From: Frigoriglobus tundricola
Lineage (GTDB): Bacteria; Planctomycetota; Planctomycetia; Gemmatales; Gemmataceae
Reading direction: 5' to 3'
NCBI RefSeq assembly: GCF_013128195.2
Contig: NZ_CP053452.2
Span: 4,278,001 to 4,342,000, forward strand
DNA: 64,000 bases
Under the pieces are notes generated by a model. It saw only the letters and a program-made list of their open reading frames with translations, did not search any database and was not told where the DNA came from. The position numbers and the translations under genes were made by a program. The stretch's first letter is position 1, and every line of letters starts with the position of its first letter. Shown in pieces: positions 17,651 through 24,600 of this stretch.

Positions 17651-19174
17651 TCACGGTGCGCCGGCGGGGCTGCCGATGGTCGCGGTGCGGTCGGCCGCTG
17701 GCACGCCGGTGGTCGTGGTCGCGTGCCAGCGGAGCTTCAGCTCCTTTGCGGCCTTCACCTCGTCGGGCCGGCTGACGACGTGCGTGTGCGGGGCGGTTCT
17801 CAGCACGTCCGCGTCCTCGGCCTTGATCTTCAGGAGCGTGTCGGCGAACGCGTCGAGCGTCTCTTTGCTCTCGGTCTCGGTCGGCTCCATCATCAGCGCC
17901 TCCGCGACGACCATCGGGAAGTACACGGTGGGCGCGTGGAACCCGTAATCGAGGAGCCGCTTGCAGATGTCAATCGCCTTGATCTTCCGCTCGCGCAGCA
18001 GCGTGCGGGCGCTGGCGACGAACTCGTGCATACACGGGCCGGGGTGCGGAACGTCGAACGCCTCGGACACGCGGGCACGCAGGTAGTTCGCGTTCAGCAC
18101 GGCCTGTTCGCTCACCCGCTTCAGGCCGTCCGGCCCCAGGGTGCGGATGTAGCAGTAGCCGCGGAACAGGATGCCGACGTTGCCGAAAAAGCTCCGCACG
18201 CGGCCGATGCTCTTCGGCATGTCGAAATTCAATTTGAAGTGCGACCCGTCCTTTACCACGACCGGTGCCGGCAGGTACGGGGCGAGGAAGTCGCGGACCG
18301 CGATGGGGCCGGAGCCGGGGCCGCCGCCGCCGTGCGGGCCGGTGAACGTCTTGTGGACGTTGTAGTGCTGCATGTCCGCACCGAAGTCGCCCGGCCGCGT
18401 GATGCCGAGGATGGCGTTCATGTTCGCGCCGTCGAGGTAGACGAGCGCGCCTTTGGCGTGCAGCAGGTCGGTGATGGTCTTGATCTGCGTCTCGAACAGG
18501 CCCAGCGTGTTCGGGTTGGTGATCATGAACACGGCGGTGTCGTCGCCGAGTTTGGCCTTCAGGTCGTCCAGATCGACGAGGCCGTTCGCCCCGCTCTTGA
18601 CGGTGATCGTGTCGAACCCCGCGAGCGCGGCGCTCGCGGGGTTCGTGCCGTGCGCGGAGTCCGGCACGAGCACCTTGCGGCGGTGCGTCTCGCCCTTGTC
18701 GCGGAAGTACGCGGCGGCGACGAAGAGCGCGGTGAGTTCGCCCTGGGCGCCGGCCGCGGGCTGGAGCGACACGGCCGGCAGGCCGCTGATCTCCGCGAGG
18801 AACTGCTGCATCTCGAACAGGATTTCGAGCACGCCCTGGGTGGTGTCGTCGTCCTGGAGCGGGTGCAGGTTGGCGAACCCCGGCAGGGCGGCGAGCCGCT
18901 CGTGCCGCTTGGGGTTGTACTTCATGGTGCACGACCCCAACGGGTAGAAGTTGGTGTCGATGCTCATGTTCCGCGCCGACAAGTTTGTGTAGTGCCGGAT
19001 CAGGTCGATCTCGCCGACCTCCGGCAGCGGCGGCGGGCTCGCGGCGAGGTGGTCCTGCGGGATCAGCTCGCCGAGCGCCTTCGGCCCCGGCACGTCGCAC
19101 GCCGGCAGCCGGTGGCACCGCCGACCGGACTTGGACAGCTCGAAGATCACTTCTGTAGACTGCGTGTTATTCAT
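17651..19174 (-). CDS. gcvPB: Glycine dehydrogenase (decarboxylating) subunit 2
   Basis: PLP-binding subunit of the split P-protein of the glycine cleavage system, decarboxylating glycine and passing the aminomethyl group to lipoyl-GcvH. The 507 residues match the family length. DTNFYPLGSCTMKYNPK, SLQPAAGAQGELTAL and SAHGTNPASAALAG are conserved blocks; the PLP lysine is Lys275 in NVHKTFTGPHGGGGPG. It is the last gene of the minus-strand cluster, nine bases after the TIGR02996-SUKH gene and separated from gcvPA by two unrelated genes. The gene ends near the palindrome at 17430-17559. Confidence 0.96.
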   Translation of the reverse strand: MNNTQSTEVIFELSKSGRRCHRLPACDVPGPKALGELIPQDHLAASPPPLPEVGEIDLIRHYTNLSARNMSIDTNFYPLGSCTMKYNPKRHERLAALPGFANLHPLQDDDTTQGVLEILFEMQQFLAEISGLPAVSLQPAAGAQGELTALFVAAAYFRDKGETHRRKVLVPDSAHGTNPASAALAGFDTITVKSGANGLVDLDDLKAKLGDDTAVFMITNPNTLGLFETQIKTITDLLHAKGALVYLDGANMNAILGITRPGDFGADMQHYNVHKTFTGPHGGGGPGSGPIAVRDFLAPYLPAPVVVKDGSHFKLNFDMPKSIGRVRSFFGNVGILFRGYCYIRTLGPDGLKRVSEQAVLNANYLRARVSEAFDVPHPGPCMHEFVASARTLLRERKIKAIDICKRLLDYGFHAPTVYFPMVVAEALMMEPTETESKETLDAFADTLLKIKAEDADVLRTAPHTHVVSRPDEVKAAKELKLRWHATTTTGVPAADRTATIGSPAGAP

Positions 19175-19183
19175 GGTTCGGGT

Positions 19184-19930
19184 TCAGTTGAGTTCGGGCG
19201 TCTTTCGCAACGAGAGAAGAAATTCGGGCAGCGAGTCGGCCACCTTGCGCGGCTTGTCCGACCGGTGGAGACTGTAATAGTTGTGCCAGTAAATCCGGCC
19301 CGCACGAACGCCGGAGAGGCCGATCAGGTTCATGTACGGAACCTCGTTGGCGGCCAGCGGCGCGAACGCCCGCGGGCCGGGCGGCGGGTGCGGGCCGTTG
19401 TAAAGCGTGTCGGCCACGACCGCCAGATCGACCCCTGACGTCCGCAGGCTGAGGACCGGCCGGTCGGTATCGGGTGCCCCGCGGCCGACGCTGATCGCAT
19501 AGAACTTTTCGACCGCGCCGAGTTCCGATCCCCGGCGGGCCGGGTTGTGGAAGAACCGGGCCGACGGCACCCCGCCGTTGTAGTTGAGCAGGAACGCACG
19601 GAACGCCGGTGGCAAAACCCCGCCGACCGCGGTTACGGCCGCGCTCACGTCGTCGTCGGTCGCGGGCGGACCGGTGGACCAGATGCGGAGGTGCTCGCAG
19701 CACACCCCCACTGGCGGCCGGCTCACGCGCGCTACCCACACCGGGTCGAGACCGACCGCGAGTCCTCGCAATCGCCCGACGTCGCTGATCGCGACGGTTT
19801 CGCGTTCCGCACGCATATACGGACCGCGCGGGTCGTCGCGGTCGTCGAGCCAGTCGGCGTACACCAGGCGCGGGAGGTCGTCGCCGGGGCTGTCCACGAT
19901 CGCGCGGATGAAGGCTTCGTCCTCGGTCAT
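19184..19930 (-). CDS. TIGR02996 domain protein with C-terminal SMI1/KNR4 (SUKH)-like domain
   Basis: The 248-residue protein starts MTEDEAFIRAIVDSPGDDLP with LVYADWLDDRDDPRGPYMR, the planctomycete repeat-companion (TIGR02996) signature. From about residue 85 the pattern fits SMI1/KNR4: VTAVGGVLPPAFRAFLLNYN then GG, a central strand-rich region, NEVPYMNLIGL, and a C-terminal VADSLPEFLLSLRK. SUKH proteins are often immunity proteins or bind partners in toxin systems (family knowledge); no toxin is adjacent. It sits between gcvPA and gcvPB, two bases after the nuclease-like gene and nine before gcvPB, so it is probably co-transcribed. Domain calls are by eye. Confidence 0.7.
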   Translation of the reverse strand: MTEDEAFIRAIVDSPGDDLPRLVYADWLDDRDDPRGPYMRAERETVAISDVGRLRGLAVGLDPVWVARVSRPPVGVCCEHLRIWSTGPPATDDDVSAAVTAVGGVLPPAFRAFLLNYNGGVPSARFFHNPARRGSELGAVEKFYAISVGRGAPDTDRPVLSLRTSGVDLAVVADTLYNGPHPPPGPRAFAPLAANEVPYMNLIGLSGVRAGRIYWHNYYSLHRSDKPRKVADSLPEFLLSLRKTPELN

Positions 19931-19932
19931 GG

Positions 19933-20562
19933 TCACGCCGCCTGCCCGGAGCTGGTGGCCGGGTCGCGGAGGATGTGGAACAGGATGCCGACGATCGCTT
20001 CGGGCTGGGTCGTGAGGTAGTATTCGTTCTGATCGATGTGCAGTTCGTTGCCGAACAGGCGCAGGAAACGCCACACGTTTCCACTCGTCACGCACCCGAA
20101 AACCGGAGCGGTGCCGGTGCCGCTCCGTTCGTTGAACATTCGAGCCGCCACCATTTCTGCCCCGCACTGGCCCAACCCGCCCTTGATGTTCTCGTTTTTC
20201 GCTTCCACGATCACTGCGACCGGCGCGGTAATGAATTCCTGCTGCGGCGACCGGCACAGGATGTAGTCGCACACGCCGTTCAACCCCTTCGCCTTGTCCA
20301 CGACGAAGTCCCAACCGGAGAACAGGCTGACGCGGCGGCCGAGCTGTTCGCGCGCGTCCGCGAGTACCGGAGCGATCAACAGTTCCGACCGCGCTTTCTC
20401 GGTGCCGTTGGCGATCGCCAGCGGAAAATACAGCCGTAACAGCCCCTGAACGGGAGCGCTCAGCGGCGCGCCAGGAACCCCCGCGAACAGGTCCGGGTGG
20501 TCCGCCACGGTCACGCCGAGTTTTGTGGCGACGTCGGCCAGGTCGAACTCGCTGTACGCCAC
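19933..20562 (-). CDS. PD-(D/E)XK nuclease-like protein of unknown function
   Basis: A 209-residue soluble protein. The core motif is visible: GVCDYILC with an acidic residue, about 15 residues later VAVIVEAKNENIKGGLGQCG, the ExK of PD-(D/E)XK folds followed by the conserved QC helix. This resembles type I restriction N-terminal-like or cyanobacterial/planctomycete conserved proteins, but no DNA partner is nearby. It lies inside the glycine cleavage cluster, downstream of the gcvPA terminator-like repeat. Substrate and role are unknown; loss of nuclease activity is possible. Confidence 0.65.
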   Translation of the reverse strand: MAYSEFDLADVATKLGVTVADHPDLFAGVPGAPLSAPVQGLLRLYFPLAIANGTEKARSELLIAPVLADAREQLGRRVSLFSGWDFVVDKAKGLNGVCDYILCRSPQQEFITAPVAVIVEAKNENIKGGLGQCGAEMVAARMFNERSGTGTAPVFGCVTSGNVWRFLRLFGNELHIDQNEYYLTTQPEAIVGILFHILRDPATSSGQAA

Positions 20563-20584
20563 CGCACACCCTCCTTACCACCGC

Positions 20585-20671
20585 CTCAAGTCGTAAGGTC
20601 ACAAGTCACAAGCCCAAGACGGAGCGGGTCTGGGCCTTCGACTTTATGACTTGTGACTTTGTGACTTGAGA
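20585..20671. repeat. AAGTCACAA-word inverted repeat after gcvPA
   Basis: The arm near 20585-20611 (CAAGTC, GGTCACAAGTCACAAG) is complementary to the arm near 20645-20671 (TATGACTTGTGACTTTGTGA) with about four mismatches over 27 bp. Both arms repeat the word AAGTCACAA. It begins just after the gcvPA stop on the minus strand and has the same architecture as the GTGGGCAGT hairpins with a different word. Confidence 0.6.
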
Positions 20672-20676
20672 CTCCT

Positions 20677-22023
20677 TTACACGCTCGCCCTCAGCGCCGC
20701 GGCGAGGCCGTCGATCTCGGCCTTCGTGCGCTTCTCGGTGACGGCGACCGTGATGCAGTTCGCGAGCTTCGGGTACCACCGGCCGAGCGGCAGACCGGCG
20801 TGGTAGCCCTCCGCGCGGAGCTTCGCGAGCAGGGCCGTCGCGTCGCCGGGCACCTGGAGCGCGAACTCCTTCACGAACGGCCCCTTGAACCGGAGCGACA
20901 CGCCCGGCACCTGCGTCAGTTGTTCGGCGGCGTAGTGCGCCTTCCGCACGCACAGCTCCGCCGTTTCCTTCAACCCCTGCGGGCCGACGGCGGTCAGGTA
21001 CACCGCCGAGCGGAGCGCCAGCAGCCCCTGGTTCGTGCAGATGTTGCTCGACGCCTTCTCGCGGGCGATGTGCTGCTCGCGCGGCTGGAGCGTGAGCACC
21101 CAGCACCGCTTGCCGTTGCGGTCGGTGGTCTGGCCCACGAGCCGACCGGGGATCTTGCGCCGGAACGCCGGGTCGTCGCGGCACGTGAGGATGCCCAGGT
21201 GCGGGCCGCCGTACTGGAGCGGGATGCCCAACCCTTGCCCTTCGGCGACCGCAATGTCGGCGCCGTAGTCGCCGGGCCGCTTCAACACGCCCGCGGCGAT
21301 CGGGTCGAAGCTGGCGACGAACACCGCGCCCACTTTGCGGGCCGCGTCGCCGATCGCCTGCATCTCCTCGAGGTGGCCGAAGAAGTTGGGCGACTGCGCG
21401 ATCACGCACGCGGTCGCGTCGCTCACCGCGGCCTTCACGTCGTCGGGGTTCAGCACGCCGTTCGGCGCGGGCAGCGTGCGGATATTACAGTTGAGGTTCG
21501 CGGCATAAGTCGCGAGCACCTGGCGGTACTCGGGGTGGACGCTCTCCGCGACCAGCACCTCGGCGCGCCGGGTGATGCCGAGGGCCATGAGCATCGCCTC
21601 GGCCGCGCCGGAGCCGCCGTCGTAGAGGCTCGCGTTCGCGACCTCCAGGCCGGTCAGCGCGCACATCAGCGACTGGTACTCGAAGACCGCCTGGAGCGTG
21701 CCCTGGCTGGCCTCCGCCTGGTACGGCGTGTACGCGGTGTAGAACTCACTGCGCCCGGCGATCGCGTCCACCGCGCTCGGGACGAAGTGGTCGTACGCGC
21801 CGCCGCCGAGGAAGCACACCGCGTCGCCCGCCGCTTCGTTCTTCGCCAGCAGCTTCGAGACGTGCGCCTGGAGTTCCATCTCGGGCAGCGCGGCCGGGAC
21901 GTCGAGCGGGCGGGCGAGCCGCAGGGCCGGCGGGATGTTCGCGAACAGGTCTTCGACGGACGCGACCCCGATCCTGGCCAGCATGGCCTTCTGGTCTTCG
22001 GGCGTGTTGAGGATGTACGGCAC
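20677..22023 (-). CDS. gcvPA: Glycine dehydrogenase (decarboxylating) subunit 1
   Basis: N-terminal-half subunit of the split P-protein; pairs with GcvPB to form the active heterotetramer. 448 residues, the normal length. Diagnostic blocks are MPYILNTPEDQKAMLARIGV, FLGGGAYDHFVPSAVDAIAG, EFYTAYTPYQAEASQGTLQA, NASLYDGGSGAAEA and CITVAVTEKRTKAEID. It follows the Uma2 gene by 19 bases and is followed by a hairpin repeat, so downstream genes may be expressed at a different level. Confidence 0.96.
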   Translation of the reverse strand: MPYILNTPEDQKAMLARIGVASVEDLFANIPPALRLARPLDVPAALPEMELQAHVSKLLAKNEAAGDAVCFLGGGAYDHFVPSAVDAIAGRSEFYTAYTPYQAEASQGTLQAVFEYQSLMCALTGLEVANASLYDGGSGAAEAMLMALGITRRAEVLVAESVHPEYRQVLATYAANLNCNIRTLPAPNGVLNPDDVKAAVSDATACVIAQSPNFFGHLEEMQAIGDAARKVGAVFVASFDPIAAGVLKRPGDYGADIAVAEGQGLGIPLQYGGPHLGILTCRDDPAFRRKIPGRLVGQTTDRNGKRCWVLTLQPREQHIAREKASSNICTNQGLLALRSAVYLTAVGPQGLKETAELCVRKAHYAAEQLTQVPGVSLRFKGPFVKEFALQVPGDATALLAKLRAEGYHAGLPLGRWYPKLANCITVAVTEKRTKAEIDGLAAALRASV

Positions 22024-22042
22024 GGGAACCTCGGAAGGAAAA

Positions 22043-22774
22043 TCAGTTGGTCGGGGCGGGCGCCGGCAGCGCGCGAGCCCAGGCGCGGAGCCGGCGGGTG
22101 ATCGCGGCGAAGTCGAGCGAAACGTCGTCGGCCAGCGCCAACAAGCCGGTTACTTCGCCCAGCGGGAGTGCCGGCATGGCGCGACTGACGGACGATTCTC
22201 GGTACGACCCGTCGGGCTGAAGTAACAGAACCGCGAGCCGTGAGCCGTTGTAACGCCACACCTCGGGGATCTTGAACGCGGAGTAGATGGGGAGTCGGTT
22301 CAGAACGGTCCGACTGACCTCGATCTCCACCGCGAGGTCGGGCGGCGGGTCTTTCGTGAAGTCGATGCCACGCGTGCCGGCGACCTTCGCCCAGTTCTGG
22401 ATGTAGTAGCACTCGTCGGGTTCAAACCCTTGTTCCATATCGGCGCGGAGGTGGGTCATTCCGCCACTCGGGACGTACCCCCCGCCCGTTTCTGTGATCC
22501 ACGTTTCGATGAGCAGGGCAACGATCTTCTTGAGCCGCTCGTGGGTGGCGCCGACGACCATGATTTCCATCTCCCCACGGTCGAACGCGATCTTCACGCC
22601 CGCCCGGCCCGCGGCGGTGCGGGCGTGGAGCAGCTCCACGTAGTCGGCGTAGCGCACCCCGCCCAGGCTCAACCGGAAGCCCGGTTCCGCGTAGTCGAGG
22701 AGCGCGATCAGCGCTTGGGTTCGCCGTGACGGCGCCGGAGCGGGAGCGGCCGGCGGCACGGTAGCGGTACTCAT
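22043..22774 (-). CDS. Uma2-family (DUF820) PD-(D/E)XK nuclease-fold protein
   Basis: 243 residues. After a Pro/Ala-rich N-terminus, the Uma2 pattern appears: YVELLHARTAAGRAGVKIAF with DRGEMEIMVVGATHERLKKI, then GFEPDECYYIQN, DPPPDLAVEIEVSRTVLNRL and the C-terminal PEVWRYNGSRLAVLLLQPDG. These proteins are abundant in cyanobacteria and planctomycetes; a nuclease activity is predicted from fold only. It is embedded in the glycine cleavage cluster, 25 bp after gcvH and 19 bp before gcvPA, a position with no obvious metabolic logic. Confidence 0.88.
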   Translation of the reverse strand: MSTATVPPAAPAPAPSRRTQALIALLDYAEPGFRLSLGGVRYADYVELLHARTAAGRAGVKIAFDRGEMEIMVVGATHERLKKIVALLIETWITETGGGYVPSGGMTHLRADMEQGFEPDECYYIQNWAKVAGTRGIDFTKDPPPDLAVEIEVSRTVLNRLPIYSAFKIPEVWRYNGSRLAVLLLQPDGSYRESSVSRAMPALPLGEVTGLLALADDVSLDFAAITRRLRAWARALPAPAPTN

Positions 22775-22799
22775 CTTGCGCTCTCCGGGCGGGTGCGGC

Positions 22800-23207
22800 T
22801 CAGTGCCCTTCCGACGCGAGCTGCTGGTCGTACTGCTCCGCCGTCAGCAGGTGGTCGAGGGTGGCGCCCGGGGCGAGCCGGATCTTCACCATCCAGCCGG
22901 CGCCGAACGCGTCGTCGTTGACCGGCTTCGGGTCGCCCTTGCGCTTGCCGTCGTCCACCAGCGGCTCGTTCCGCTCGACGATCGTGCCGGCCACCGGCGC
23001 GTACAGGTCGGAGGTGGACTTGTACGACTCGATGACGCCGAGCTTGTCGCCGGGGTTGAGCGGGGTGCCGACCGGCTTCAGCTCCAGGTACGTCGGCTCG
23101 GTCAGTTGTTCGACGGCGAACGCGGTCACGCCGACCGTGACGACGTCGCCCTCCAGCTTCGCCCACTCGTGCGTGGGCGCGTACCGCAGACCGGTCGGGT
23201 TGGACAT
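22800..23207 (-). CDS. gcvH: Glycine cleavage system H protein
   Basis: Lipoyl carrier that shuttles the aminomethyl group between the P, T and L proteins. 135 residues, normal length. It starts with GLRYAPTHEWAKLEGDVVTV and has lipoylated Lys63 in GVIESYKSTSDLYAPVAG; the more common form is ESVKA(A/V)SD, so the residue after the Ser is Tyr here. FGAGWMVKIRL is the conserved C-terminal block. AAGGAG upstream of the ATG (23212-23217 on the minus strand) is a good ribosome site, directly following the palindrome shared with gcvT. Confidence 0.96.
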   Translation of the reverse strand: MSNPTGLRYAPTHEWAKLEGDVVTVGVTAFAVEQLTEPTYLELKPVGTPLNPGDKLGVIESYKSTSDLYAPVAGTIVERNEPLVDDGKRKGDPKPVNDDAFGAGWMVKIRLAPGATLDHLLTAEQYDQQLASEGH

Positions 23208-23220
23208 GGAAGGCTCCTTG

Positions 23221-23271
23221 TAGGTCGGGCTGTGCCCGACAGGTGATTTTTGTCGGGCACGGCCCGACCTA
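23221..23271. repeat. TAGGTCGGGC palindrome spanning the gcvT stop
   Basis: The arms at 23221-23241 and 23251-23271 match over 21 bp with one G-T-compatible mismatch and a nine-base loop. On the minus strand the first three bases of the palindrome are the TAG stop of gcvT, and the other end abuts the gcvH ribosome site. It is probably an inserted repeat retained between coupled genes. Confidence 0.75.
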
Positions 23272-24354
23272 CTTCTTCCGCTTGTAGAACGGCAGCGGGA
23301 CGACGGTCGCGGGCAGCTTGGTGCCGCGCACGTCCACGTCCAGCGCGGTGCCGGGCGCCGCGACTCGTGGCGCGACGTACCCCATTGCGAGCGACTTGTC
23401 GAGCCAGGGGCACAGGCTCCCGCTCGTGACCGTGCCGCCCGGTGCGCCGTCCGCGTCCGTGATCGCGCACCCCTCGCGGGCGGCGCGCTTGCCGTCGATT
23501 TCCAGGCCGATCCGCACCGGCTTCTGGGTGTCCGCGGTCGCGGCCTGGATCGCGTCCCGGCCGATGAACGCGCCCTTGTCGAGCTTCACGGCCCAGCCCA
23601 ACCCCGCGTGAATCGGGTCGGTTTGTTCGTTCAGCTCGTGGCCGTAGAGCGGCATCGCGGCTTCGAGGCGGAGCGTGTCCCGCGCGCCCAGGCCGCACGG
23701 TACGGCGCCCCGTGCGACGAACTCGTCCCACAGCGTCACGCCTAATGCATTGGGCACCATGACTTCGAAACCGTCCTCGCCGGTGTAGCCGGTGCGGCTG
23801 ACGACGCACCCCTTGTCCTTGTACCGCGTCGGGGCCGCGTAGTAGTACTTTAACCCGCTCACGTCGGCGGCGAACAGGCCCGCGACCAGGTCCACCGACT
23901 TCGGCCCCTGCACCGCGATCATCGTCGTGTCGAACGTCTGGTCCTGGATCTGCACGTCGAGGCCGCCGCGGTGCGCGTCGAGCCACGCCAGGATCTTCTC
24001 CCGGTTGCTCGCGTTGATGACGGCCGCGAACCCGTAGGGCCACTTGTACACGAGCACGTCGTCGAGGATGCCGCCGTCGTCCTTGCACACGAGGCCGTAC
24101 CGGACCTGTCCGTCCTTCATCGTGGCGACGGAATTGGTGAACACCTTTTCCAGCAGGGCGAGCGCACCGGGACCGCCGAAGCTGACGCGGGCCATGTGGG
24201 AGATGTCGAACAGCCCGGCGGCGGAGCGGACGGCCTTGTGTTCCGGGCCGATGCCCGTGTACTGCACCGGCATTTCCCACCCGCCGAACGGCACCATGCG
24301 GGCCTTGTGGTCCACGTGCCACTGGTACAGCGGGGTGCGGCGGTTGGCGGACAT
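23269..24354 (-). CDS. gcvT: Aminomethyltransferase (glycine cleavage system T protein)
   Basis: Transfers the methylene group from lipoyl-GcvH to tetrahydrofolate, releasing ammonia. 361 residues, normal length. Conserved features are FGGWEMPVQYTGIGPEHKAV, LFDISHMARV, YTGEDGFEVMVP, CGLGARDTLRLEAAMPLYGH and the C-terminal GYVAPRVAAPGTALDVDVRG. First gene of the minus-strand glycine cleavage cluster. Its leader contains two strong hairpins, one followed by seven T residues, suggesting attenuation. The stop codon is supplied by the palindrome at 23221-23271. Confidence 0.96.
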   Translation of the reverse strand: MSANRRTPLYQWHVDHKARMVPFGGWEMPVQYTGIGPEHKAVRSAAGLFDISHMARVSFGGPGALALLEKVFTNSVATMKDGQVRYGLVCKDDGGILDDVLVYKWPYGFAAVINASNREKILAWLDAHRGGLDVQIQDQTFDTTMIAVQGPKSVDLVAGLFAADVSGLKYYYAAPTRYKDKGCVVSRTGYTGEDGFEVMVPNALGVTLWDEFVARGAVPCGLGARDTLRLEAAMPLYGHELNEQTDPIHAGLGWAVKLDKGAFIGRDAIQAATADTQKPVRIGLEIDGKRAAREGCAITDADGAPGGTVTSGSLCPWLDKSLAMGYVAPRVAAPGTALDVDVRGTKLPATVVPLPFYKRKK

Positions 24355-24382
24355 GGCCGAACTCGGGGGTGAAAAAAACGAT

Positions 24383-24491
24383 GCGGGGCGGCTCCGACGT
24401 GGAACCGCCCCGCCCCGTTTATGGTAGCCCGCCCGCCGACGTTTTCCAGATGGCGCCGCTCCGCCGGCCCCCCCACGAACCGGCGGAGCGG
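24383..24491 (-). promoter_or_regulatory. Leader of gcvT with two hairpins, the second a terminator (possible attenuator)
   Basis: Read on the minus strand, a perfect 12-bp stem (24480-24491 with 24456-24467) is followed by a 13-bp stem (24401-24413 with 24383-24395, one G-T pair, five-base loop) and then ATCGTTTTTTT (24372-24382). No minus-strand gene lies upstream within this region, so the terminator is in the gcvT leader. Glycine riboswitch core sequences are not recognisable. An unknown regulatory leader is the simplest reading; a bidirectional insulator is the alternative. Confidence 0.5.
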
Positions 24492-24600
24492 GTATCGTGT
24501 CCGGTGACGCAAACCGACTTTCCCAATTTCCGCGGATGAATCCGGCGGGGGCACGGATCAGGTTGAATGGAGGCGCTGTTCACCCGGGTCGGAACCGCAC

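Noticed and set aside
24355..24600. Glycine riboswitch upstream of gcvT
   Set aside because: The conserved aptamer core was not recognisable by eye in either strand; I therefore called only the hairpins.
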